Shown piece by piece: positions 1-5,088 of a stretch of 9,370 bases of DNA (position 1 is its first letter; each line of letters opens with the position of its first letter). The notes under the pieces are model-generated. The model had not been told where the DNA came from, searched no databases, and saw only the letters and a program-made list of their open reading frames with translations. The stretch is taken from positions 1-9,370 of the forward strand of contig JAVBLQ010000125.1 of the NCBI GenBank assembly GCA_031553435.1, read 5' to 3'. The translations under genes and the position numbers were made by a program. Source of the DNA: JAVBLQ01 sp031553435 (GTDB lineage Bacteria > Bacteroidota > Bacteroidia > Bacteroidales > Azobacteroidaceae).

Positions 1-6
1 AAAAAA

Positions 7-408
7 TTATAAAACAGGAGGTCCCCTTCGGGAAAAGTATCGGTCATATACATCCCAATATTCGGTGTATATTTCCGTGGAAGAAATAATATTAAATTTT
101 TTAACTACCGGAATAACTAAGATTTCTTTCCCCGGAAGAAAAAAGTCGGAAAAAGAGATGGATTTAACCGGAGTAATTTTGATATTTAAAGAACAATGGA
201 AACGGTTTGATTCTCCATCAGCATGAGAAATATCCTCTGAATCATAATGGTTATGAGTGCAAGCATCAGAATGATGATGGATTGCTAAAGCGCCTTCATT
301 GCAAAAATCCGACTCAGTATAATGGTGATGATGAGGAATCACATTGTGAATAAACACAATGGAATAAATTAATAGAAGGAATGTTGATATGTATTTTTTT
401 GTCCTCAC
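7..408 (-). CDS. Small histidine-rich exported protein, possible metal-handling role
   Basis: A complete 133-residue protein. Residues about 6-22 are a hydrophobic signal peptide or membrane anchor preceded by R2, K4 and K5, so the rest probably lies in the periplasm. The mature part is rich in histidine: four in a row at about 26-29, three at about 44-46, then THNH and SHAD motifs. Cysteines sit at about 36, 50 and 72. Such clusters suggest binding of a transition metal (copper, zinc, nickel or cobalt), but this is inference. The C-terminus ends RRGPPVL, an ending I associate with small Bacteroidetes proteins encoded near heavy-metal efflux pumps; the family may be the one called DUF6769, which I cannot confirm. 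The start is GTG at 408: the only upstream in-frame codons before a stop are GCG and ATT, and there is no internal Met. A promoter match lies just upstream. Any efflux genes would be beyond the left edge. Confidence 0.8.
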   Translation of the reverse strand: MRTKKYISTFLLLIYSIVFIHNVIPHHHHYTESDFCNEGALAIHHHSDACTHNHYDSEDISHADGESNRFHCSLNIKITPVKSISFSDFFLPGKEILVIPVVKKFNIISSTEIYTEYWDVYDRYFSRRGPPVL

Positions 409-426
409 CGCAATTCAAATGAAATG

Positions 427-457
427 CAAATATATATTTTTTTATTTTGACTTGCAA
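427..457 (-). promoter_or_regulatory. Predicted promoter of the histidine-rich gene
   Basis: Read on the minus strand, TATATTTG (434 down to 427) matches the Bacteroidetes -7 consensus TAnnTTTG, and TTG (457 to 455) lies 20 bp upstream as the -33 element. Transcription would begin near 421, leaving a leader of about 13 bases before the GTG start at 408. The -33 element lies inside a 10-bp palindrome, ACTTGCAAGT (450-459), which could be an operator. Confidence 0.55.
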
Positions 458-458
458 G

Positions 459-490
459 TTTCATTAACTGAGAGTAATCGGATAGATTTG
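459..490 (+). promoter_or_regulatory. Weak divergent promoter candidate
   Basis: TAGATTTG at 483-490 matches TAnnTTTG exactly. At the expected distance (20 bp) there is only TTTC (459-462), one base off TTTG. It would fire rightwards, back-to-back with the promoter of the histidine-rich gene. The only thing directly downstream is a doubtful 54-codon frame (538-702). A single 8-base match with four specified T or A positions is not rare in AT-rich DNA. Confidence 0.25.
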
Positions 491-720
491 TGAATTAAAA
501 TAAAAACATATCACTGATAATAAGCAAATTATTTAAGATGAGAAAAAATGAGAAAAAAATTAGATCAATTATCAAAAAGAACATGTATACTTGTGAATTG
601 TTTAATATTCAATCAAAGGCTTGCCCCCTTTTGTTGAAAAAAGCCTCCTTGCGTGAGGTAGTCATATCAAATTCCGTAAATAATATTGAGTTCAAACTTT
701 AACACCACAAGAAGGCACCG

Positions 721-750
721 CAAAGGTACATATTAAATTTAATATCCAAA
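721..750 (-). promoter_or_regulatory. Promoter-like pair on the minus strand
   Basis: On the minus strand, TACCTTTG (728 to 721) matches TAnnTTTG and TTTG (750 to 747) matches the -33 element, with an 18-bp spacer, slightly short of the usual 19-21. It points away from the lipoprotein gene into DNA that lacks a gene, apart from an 18-codon frame starting at 665. It may be a leftover promoter of a lost gene or serve a small RNA. Confidence 0.35.
730..745. repeat. 16-bp perfect palindrome in a promoter spacer
   Basis: ATATTAAATTTAATAT reads identically on both strands. It fills the spacer of the minus-strand promoter-like pair at 721-750 except for one base on each side. That position suits an operator, but an all-A/T palindrome of this length can also arise by chance in such AT-rich DNA. 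Confidence 0.45.
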
Positions 751-853
751 AGATCTGATACATGTTACAGGTGGGTTTGGCGTATCCGGTTTGCAAAATG
801 CAGATTGGTTGCGGAGAAAAAATGATATAAATCTAAAGATATCTAATTAATTT

Positions 854-2293
854 ATGAATAGAATATTATTTTTAGCAAATAGAATGATTTTTATATTTTC
901 TTTATCATTTTTATTTGCATGTAATGAAAATGTTGTTGAAGAGCCAATACTTTCAAATTTGAATCAAACTTCAGACTTGAATCAATATGAAAGACTATCA
1001 TTTTCATCTTCAAATGAATTATTTCAGGCAATTGTATCCATTGAAAATGGTGGAAACTATAAAAAAGATCCAAAATTTTCCAGATTTGTTAGTTTGATGG
1101 ATGAAATTCCAGAAAAAGAAGTTACATTACGCGCTCAGAAGGAACTTGAATGTCAAAATTTTTATACTGCATTAGAATATGATGTACTCATCCCAAATGA
1201 GTCTCTTGCTCGCCTTGTAAATCCGGTTGGAGAGATTGAGGTTGATAATTATGTATATAAAATTACTCCGGAAGGTACATATAGATTCTCAAAGGATAAA
1301 GAATTTTTATTTGATGAATTATATGTTCATGGATCTCTAACCAATGGAGAATTAGTAGAAGAAAATATGTACAGAATTTCAGATGGTATATTTTTATATG
1401 ACACATTTAGAGAAAATGATAGTTTTTATGAACTCGTTTATGAAGGAGATATTAGTTTGGTTGATGACAATGTGCTCATGATGTCATCGTCAGGAGCTAC
1501 AGAGCCAAATTTTAGCTCTTTCCCAACATATTCTCCAGATAGAAAAACATGGGCAGGCAAGTTAATTCAGAATCTTATTGGAACAACAAAAACACATACT
1601 ATTGATTTTAGCTCTTCACGTCGTTTAAGAGGACAATTTTATTCATATAATTACTTTTTTTATAGTGAAATTGGCGTAAGTGGATGGACAGATAAAAAAA
1701 ATTGGATTGGTTGGAGCAAAACCCCTTCAGATGAATTACGCGTGGGATGGAAGAATGTAGTTCTAGAGTCTAAAATACCAGATTATTGGGCTAATTCATT
1801 AAAAACAGCAAATCAACCTATTGTGTTTTCTCCAGTTTACACAGAATTGCCAGGAACAAAATACAAAGTAAATGTAAGTACTTTAGTAATTCCCAATTAT
1901 GATCCATCTGAATTTGAAAAATATTTAAGTAAAGGAACAAAAGAAGCTTTTGGATATTTAAAGAAACTTTTAGGGAGTCAATCATCATCAAGTTGGGAAA
2001 AATCTGAAGCACTTGCAATAGCTACTCGAACTCATATTTATTCAATTATTTTAAATGAAGATAAAAGATTTTATAATACAGAGAGCTATACCCATGTATT
2101 TGCAAATCAAGTGAAATTTATGATAACCTTGAATCCAATGGATTTACCTCAGTTAGCAATTGCAGATGCAGCAAAGTGGTTTAACGCCATAAAAGAAACA
2201 AGTAGTATGGTATATCCAACACTTAAATCCGGTGAGGTATATGTTTGTGGAAGATTTGGAAGCAATTGGAAGGGAATGAAAATAAAAAAATAA
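854..2293 (+). CDS. Lipoprotein of unknown function (479 aa)
   Basis: The N-terminus is a type II signal peptide: positively charged start, hydrophobic run, then the lipobox LFAC with the lipidated cysteine at residue 23. Acidic residues follow the cysteine (NENVVEEP), which in Bacteroidetes can favour export to the outer face of the outer membrane; that is inference. The rest is soluble-looking, with a mixed alpha/beta region to about residue 215, a serine-rich joint (MMSSSGATEP), and a Trp/Tyr-rich C-terminal half. I do not recognise a catalytic motif. The first half is vaguely like Bacteroides lipoproteins grouped as DUF4848, which I cannot verify. I chose ATG at 854 because the next Met (residue 11) would remove the N-terminal arginines. 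Base composition is low: 17 of 60 bases are G or C at 1021-1080, against 23 of 60 in rpsF. This suggests a different origin. Two barrel genes follow on the same strand. Confidence 0.85.
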   Translation: MNRILFLANRMIFIFSLSFLFACNENVVEEPILSNLNQTSDLNQYERLSFSSSNELFQAIVSIENGGNYKKDPKFSRFVSLMDEIPEKEVTLRAQKELECQNFYTALEYDVLIPNESLARLVNPVGEIEVDNYVYKITPEGTYRFSKDKEFLFDELYVHGSLTNGELVEENMYRISDGIFLYDTFRENDSFYELVYEGDISLVDDNVLMMSSSGATEPNFSSFPTYSPDRKTWAGKLIQNLIGTTKTHTIDFSSSRRLRGQFYSYNYFFYSEIGVSGWTDKKNWIGWSKTPSDELRVGWKNVVLESKIPDYWANSLKTANQPIVFSPVYTELPGTKYKVNVSTLVIPNYDPSEFEKYLSKGTKEAFGYLKKLLGSQSSSSWEKSEALAIATRTHIYSIILNEDKRFYNTESYTHVFANQVKFMITLNPMDLPQLAIADAAKWFNAIKETSSMVYPTLKSGEVYVCGRFGSNWKGMKIKK

Positions 2294-2300
2294 AATAAAA

Positions 2301-2327
2301 TTAACGGGTGGATTATCTGCCCGTTAA
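2301..2327. terminator. Hairpin after the lipoprotein gene, possible terminator
   Basis: TTAACGGG (2301-2308) pairs perfectly with CCCGTTAA (2320-2327) around an 11-base loop, eight bases after the lipoprotein stop codon. On the plus strand no real T-run follows, so termination would be weak. On the minus strand the stem is followed by a T-rich stretch (complement of 2283-2300), but there is no minus-strand gene to terminate. It may attenuate read-through or stabilise the 3' end of the lipoprotein message. Confidence 0.45.
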
Positions 2328-2358
2328 TATACTTATGTCACAATAAAAATATAAAATT

Positions 2359-2928
2359 ATGACCAAAAAAATATTATTAGTATCAATTTTTTCATTCATA
2401 ATAACATTGACTTTTGCTCAGTTCGGAATAAAAGGAGGTATGAATTTTTCATCTTTTACTTTCAGTAATGCAGAATATAAAACGGGCTTTCATATTGGAG
2501 GAGTCTATAAAAAACCATTGAATGAAAAATTATTCTTTCAACCAGGTGTGTTATTTACTTCTGATGGAGCCAAACTGACAGATGCAGTTAGTGGCAAAAC
2601 TAATGTTAACATGTACTCCCTGGAAACACCTTTATTAATGACATTTCGTCCAGAAATAAGTGGACAAGCAAAATTATTATTAGATTTCGGCTTTTATTTA
2701 AGATATGGTTTATTTGGAAAAACAATTTCTGAAGTTGATAACATTACATATAAATATAATACATTTGAGGAATACGAGCGATTTGATTTGGGATTGTCGT
2801 TAGGAGCCGGCACAAAATTAAATAATATCATCTTTGTCGTATCTTATCAATTAGGCTTCCTCGGTGTAGAAAAAAATCTTAATGCCTATAATACAAGTTT
2901 CAAACTAAGTATAGGATATGAATTCTAA
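2359..2928 (+). CDS. Small outer-membrane beta-barrel protein (PorT-like family)
   Basis: A 189-residue protein with a clear signal peptide (residues 1 to about 20, probable cleavage near TFA-Q). The mature protein opens with FGIKGGMNFSSF, the usual first strand of the Bacteroidetes outer-membrane beta-barrel family (Pfam OMP_b-brl_2, PorT-like). Alternating hydrophobic and polar strands follow, and the chain ends in a terminal phenylalanine (SIGYEF), as outer-membrane barrel proteins usually do for BAM-dependent assembly. The length fits an eight-stranded barrel. Substrate or partner cannot be read from the sequence. The start is ATG without a Shine-Dalgarno sequence, normal for the phylum. 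The gene is 65 bases after the lipoprotein gene and 11 before a second barrel gene, so co-transcription with the latter is likely. Composition is AT-rich like its neighbours (18 of 60 G or C at 2401-2460). Confidence 0.85.
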   Translation: MTKKILLVSIFSFIITLTFAQFGIKGGMNFSSFTFSNAEYKTGFHIGGVYKKPLNEKLFFQPGVLFTSDGAKLTDAVSGKTNVNMYSLETPLLMTFRPEISGQAKLLLDFGFYLRYGLFGKTISEVDNITYKYNTFEEYERFDLGLSLGAGTKLNNIIFVVSYQLGFLGVEKNLNAYNTSFKLSIGYEF

Positions 2929-2939
2929 AAATTATAACA

Positions 2940-3545
2940 TTGAAAATTAATCTTTTGAAACTTTTTTCGTTTCTCCTGATTCCTATTACACTATTTTCTC
3001 AGGAAAAAAGAAATTATGCAAATTTAGGCATTAGCATAAACCATAGTGCTATGGAACCATATCCTGCCGGAGGTGGAATTAATTTGGGATACGAATATTT
3101 TCCCCTTAGGCAGGATTTTATTTCTTTTGAACTAAGGACGAAATGTCATCTTTATATTTATCGGGAAGAAAATTGGGAATATAAAACAAATGACTTCAGA
3201 TATTCCTTGTTTTCTTATGATATAGGTTTTGTGCCAAAATTTTATTTGAAACTGTCTGAAAAAGTGAATTTATTGCTGGAAAATGATTTTTCGTATGCAT
3301 ATATTTCCGGAAAAACCTATTATTATACTGCTAACTATCATAAAACGAATGGCTTTCAATTTTATTATTCTATTTCGTTGGGCGCCAGGATTAAGAAAAG
3401 CCCGGAAACCTTAATTACTGTCGGCTATTCGACATTTAATTTAGACAATGTTTTGCTGAGAAATAACCCTGAAAATAATGGAAGCGAATTCCCTTCTCAA
3501 AAACTTGAAATTGTAGGAACTGTGGCTTTTATTTTCCCATTTTAA
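2940..3545 (+). CDS. Second small outer-membrane beta-barrel protein
   Basis: A 201-residue protein with a signal peptide (KINLLKLFSFLLIPITLFSQ, probable cleavage near the FS-Q end) followed by alternating-polarity strands with many aromatic residues and the terminal sequence AFIFPF, ending in phenylalanine. This is the profile of a small beta-barrel of the outer membrane. It is not an obvious duplicate of the preceding barrel protein, and I do not recognise a specific family. No ATG is available: the frame upstream closes at a TGA at 2919, and the signal peptide must begin at about 2940, so TTG is the likely start; ATT or ATA codons just upstream are less likely. Only 11 bases separate it from the preceding gene, which implies one transcript. 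G+C is low (16 of 60 at 3241-3300). Immediately downstream lies a broken HlyD gene. Confidence 0.8.
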   Translation: MKINLLKLFSFLLIPITLFSQEKRNYANLGISINHSAMEPYPAGGGINLGYEYFPLRQDFISFELRTKCHLYIYREENWEYKTNDFRYSLFSYDIGFVPKFYLKLSEKVNLLLENDFSYAYISGKTYYYTANYHKTNGFQFYYSISLGARIKKSPETLITVGYSTFNLDNVLLRNNPENNGSEFPSQKLEIVGTVAFIFPF

Positions 3546-3558
3546 TGATGATCCCTAA

Positions 3559-3828
3559 CAAAGAGTCAACATCAAAGTTGCGGGTTATCCATACATGGAA
3601 TATGGGTTTTTAAAAGGAAAAGTTTCTTCCGTATCGCTTGTCTCCAATGGAGAATATTATATTGTGGCAACAGAACTTTCCGTGCAATTAGTCACTACCA
3701 ATGGCCATCAATTAAATTTTACAGGAGAGCTGACAGGAAAAGCCGAAATGGTAACCGATGAACTATCCCTGGTTACCAGAATTATATCTCCATTAAAATA
3801 CTTAATTGAGAATAACTTCAACAACTAA
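3559..3828 (+). pseudogene. C-terminal remnant of an HlyD-family membrane-fusion protein
   Basis: Eighty-nine residues remain, beginning QRVNIKVAGYPYMEYG and running through GKVSSVSLV to a C-terminal LIENNFNN. The segment matches the end of HlyD-type periplasmic adaptor proteins: the GQ-VNIK-(D/N)YP-(Y)MEYG-(L/V)-G-V--ISLV signature, the conserved LNF region, a TGKAEM-like motif (usually QG-AEI) and the final short helix (ISPLKYL). Intact members have roughly 400-450 residues with an N-terminal membrane anchor, a coiled-coil hairpin and a lipoyl domain. All of these are missing here. Homology extends upstream of the first Met (3595) to 3559, where a TAA stop at 3556-3558 replaces the expected glycine codon. 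The gene therefore lost its 5' end, only 13 bases after the second barrel gene. In Bacteroidetes such adaptors usually serve ABC exporters of bacteriocin-like peptides. A translated ORF from ATG 3595 (77 aa) is possible but would have no adaptor function. Confidence 0.8.
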
Positions 3829-3859
3829 TTTGTAATTTCCCAAAAAATTACTAACTTTG
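3829..3859 (+). promoter_or_regulatory. Promoter of the rpsF-rpsR-rplI operon
   Basis: TTTG (3829-3832), a 19-bp spacer and TAACTTTG (3852-3859) match the Bacteroidetes housekeeping promoter consensus at both elements. Transcription would start near 3865, giving an AU-rich leader of about 43 bases before the rpsF ATG. The promoter overlaps the stop codon region of the HlyD remnant. Confidence 0.8.
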
Positions 3860-3907
3860 CGCCTCAATTTACAAAATAAATTACAAAAAATTATTAATCA
3901 AGAGTTT

Positions 3908-4264
3908 ATGAACAATTACGAAACCGTTTTCATTTTGACTCCCGTTTTATCTGATGTTCAGATGAAGGAAGCGGTAGAAAAATTCAAAGCCCTGCTTGTT
4001 GGAGAAGGCGCGGAGATTGTGAATGAAGAAAATTGGGGCTTGCGTAAGTTAGCTTATCCGATTCAAAAAAAATCTACCGGATTCTACCAATTATTAGAGT
4101 TTAAAGCAGAGCCTGCCGTTATTGCAAAATTGGAAGTTAACTTCCGTCGCGATGAAAGAGTTATCCGCTTTTTGACTTTCCGTCAGGAAAAATATGCTGC
4201 CGAATACGCAGTGAAGAGAAGAAGTAAAAAACAACAATCAAAAGAAACCGCAAAGGAGAACTAA
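3908..4264 (+). CDS. rpsF: 30S ribosomal protein S6
   Basis: S6 binds S18 and the central domain of 16S rRNA in the platform of the small subunit. The 118-residue protein starts MNNYETVFILTPVLSDVQMK, has the family's WGLRKLAYPI segment and the NFRRDERVIRFLTF segment, and ends in a lysine-rich tail (KRRSKKQQSK). Length and sequence fit Bacteroidales S6 proteins. The start is ATG at 3908: an upstream in-frame TTG at 3857 lies inside the promoter's -7 element, so it cannot be in the mRNA. No Shine-Dalgarno sequence precedes the ATG. It is the first gene of a three-gene operon, three bases from rpsR. I see no obvious S6:S18-binding leader structure in the short AU-rich leader. Confidence 0.97.
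   Translation: MNNYETVFILTPVLSDVQMKEAVEKFKALLVGEGAEIVNEENWGLRKLAYPIQKKSTGFYQLLEFKAEPAVIAKLEVNFRRDERVIRFLTFRQEKYAAEYAVKRRSKKQQSKETAKEN
4252..4258 (+). promoter_or_regulatory. Shine-Dalgarno site of rpsR
   Basis: AAAGGAG lies 9 bases before the rpsR ATG, inside the last codons of rpsF. It is notable because most genes in this window, as in the phylum generally, have no such site. Confidence 0.7.
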
Positions 4265-4267
4265 ATC

Positions 4268-4540
4268 ATGGCAGCAAAAAACAACCCGGAAATTCGTTAC
4301 TTAACTCCGCCAACTGTAGATGTTAAGAAAAAGAAATATTGCCGTTTCAAAAAGAACGGAATCAAATATATCGATTACAAAGATCCTGAATTCCTTAAAA
4401 AGTTCCTGAATGAACAAGGAAAAATTCTACCCCGCCGTATTACCGGAACTTCTTTGAAATTCCAGAAACGTGTGGCTCAGGCTGTGAAAAGAGCTCGTCA
4501 TTTGGCGTTGCTTCCTTATGTAACCGATTTGATGAAATAA
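4268..4540 (+). CDS. rpsR: 30S ribosomal protein S18
   Basis: S18 forms a heterodimer with S6 on the 30S platform. The 90-residue protein has the conserved central and C-terminal signature: IKYIDYKDPEFLKKFLNEQG, then LPRRITGTSLKFQKRVAQAV and KRARHLALLPY. It is very basic, as expected for an rRNA-binding protein, and is full length. The ATG at 4268 is three bases after the rpsF stop and is preceded by a well-placed Shine-Dalgarno sequence, so translation may be both coupled and SD-driven. Second gene of the operon. Confidence 0.98.
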   Translation: MAAKNNPEIRYLTPPTVDVKKKKYCRFKKNGIKYIDYKDPEFLKKFLNEQGKILPRRITGTSLKFQKRVAQAVKRARHLALLPYVTDLMK

Positions 4541-4541
4541 T

Positions 4542-4550
4542 AAAAGGAGG
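4542..4550 (+). promoter_or_regulatory. Strong Shine-Dalgarno site of rplI
   Basis: AAAAGGAGG, a near-perfect complement to the usual 16S 3' end, sits 9 bases before the rplI ATG in the 19-base gap after rpsR. It is the strongest Shine-Dalgarno match I noticed in the window. Confidence 0.75.
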
Positions 4551-4559
4551 AACAAAGTT

Positions 4560-5003
4560 ATGCAAATAATATTAAAAGAAGACATTGCCAATCTTGGATT
4601 CAAAGATGATGTAGTAACTGTGAAAGATGGTTACGGAAGAAACTATCTGATTCCTCAAAAAAAAGCTGTAATCGCTTCAGAATCTGCAAAAAAAGTGTTG
4701 GCTGAAAATCTCCGTCAACGTGCGCACAAATTGGAAAAAATCAAAAAAGACGCACAGGAATTGGCAGCTAAACTGGAAGGTATAGCATTGACAATCGGAG
4801 CAAAAACAAGCTCAACCGGTACCATTTTCGGTTCTGTAACTAACGTTCAAATTGCAGATGCTTTAGAGAAAAAAGGATTTGTTATTGAAAGAAAAATTAT
4901 CAACATCAAAGATCACGTCAAAGAAGTTGGTGCTTATAAAGCTATTTTGAAACTACACAAAGAAGTTTTCGTGGAAATTCCTTTTGAAGTAGTATCCGAA
5001 TAA
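4560..5003 (+). CDS. rplI: 50S ribosomal protein L9
   Basis: L9 binds 23S rRNA at the base of the L1 stalk and reaches towards neighbouring ribosomes; it helps keep the reading frame. The 147-residue protein has the N-terminal rRNA-binding domain with its hallmark GYGRNYLIP segment (residues about 24-32). A long charged connecting helix follows (about 41-75, rich in Lys, Glu and Ala), then the C-terminal domain with the GTIFGSVT motif near 88-95. Length is normal for the family. Translation start is fixed by a strong Shine-Dalgarno sequence 9 bases upstream. It is the last gene of the operon, and a terminator hairpin begins 20 bases after its stop codon. Confidence 0.98.
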   Translation: MQIILKEDIANLGFKDDVVTVKDGYGRNYLIPQKKAVIASESAKKVLAENLRQRAHKLEKIKKDAQELAAKLEGIALTIGAKTSSTGTIFGSVTNVQIADALEKKGFVIERKIINIKDHVKEVGAYKAILKLHKEVFVEIPFEVVSE

Positions 5004-5022
5004 TATTTGATTAATGAGATAT

Positions 5023-5060
5023 AAAAAGAGTCGGTTCTTTGAGGACTGGCTCTTTTTTTT
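5023..5060 (+). terminator. Intrinsic terminator of the ribosomal operon
   Basis: A 15-bp stem (5023-5037 with 5043-5057, three G-T wobbles included) closes a five-base loop TTTGA, and an eight-base T-run (5053-5060) follows the G+C-rich part. This is a standard rho-independent terminator. The next promoter is embedded in it: its -33 TTTG is in the loop and its -7 element starts right after the T-run. Confidence 0.9.
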
Positions 5061-5068
5061 TACATTTG
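5038..5068 (+). promoter_or_regulatory. Promoter of the DUF58-EamA-Nudix operon
   Basis: TTTG (5038-5041) and TACATTTG (5061-5068) are separated by 19 bp, a full match to the Bacteroidetes consensus. Transcription would begin near 5074, leaving a leader of about 15 bases before the ATG at 5089. The promoter is nested in the terminator of the upstream operon. Confidence 0.75.
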
Positions 5069-5088
5069 TCGTTCATTAATTTCCAACC

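Larger units (their letters stand above)
409..853. other. Non-coding, relic-like intergenic stretch
   Basis: There is no convincing gene in these 445 bases. The plus strand has a 54-codon frame (538-702) with a basic N-terminus and no recognisable family. The minus strand has an 18-codon frame (665-609, MTTSRKEAFFNKRGQAFD) downstream of a promoter-like sequence. A 45-base patch at 770-814 has 24 G or C (53%), while its surroundings are strongly AT-rich. Weak inverted repeats occur, for example AGGCTT at 617-622 against AAGCCT at 641-646. The patchwork looks like decayed mobile or gene-end DNA, but no element ends or target duplications are visible. No clear promoter for the lipoprotein gene at 854 was found. 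Confidence 0.5.

Noticed and set aside
617..646. Inverted repeat AGGCTT/AAGCCT as a terminator for the region.
   Set aside because: The stem is six base pairs with an 18-base loop and no T-run after it, so it is too weak to claim.
854..3828. The lipoprotein/barrel block as a complete insertion sequence or phage-type island.
   Set aside because: No transposase, integrase, terminal inverted repeats, target duplication or tRNA attachment site is visible; only composition and the broken HlyD gene point to transfer.
3857..3907. Longer S6 reading frame from a TTG at 3857 (17 extra residues).
   Set aside because: The TTG is part of the -7 promoter element, upstream of the expected transcript start. 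S6 homologues begin at the MNNYETVF sequence encoded from 3908.
3860..3907. S6:S18-binding leader element known from rpsF mRNAs of many bacteria.
   Set aside because: The leader is short and almost entirely A and U after its first bases, with no CCG-bearing hairpin that I can find.
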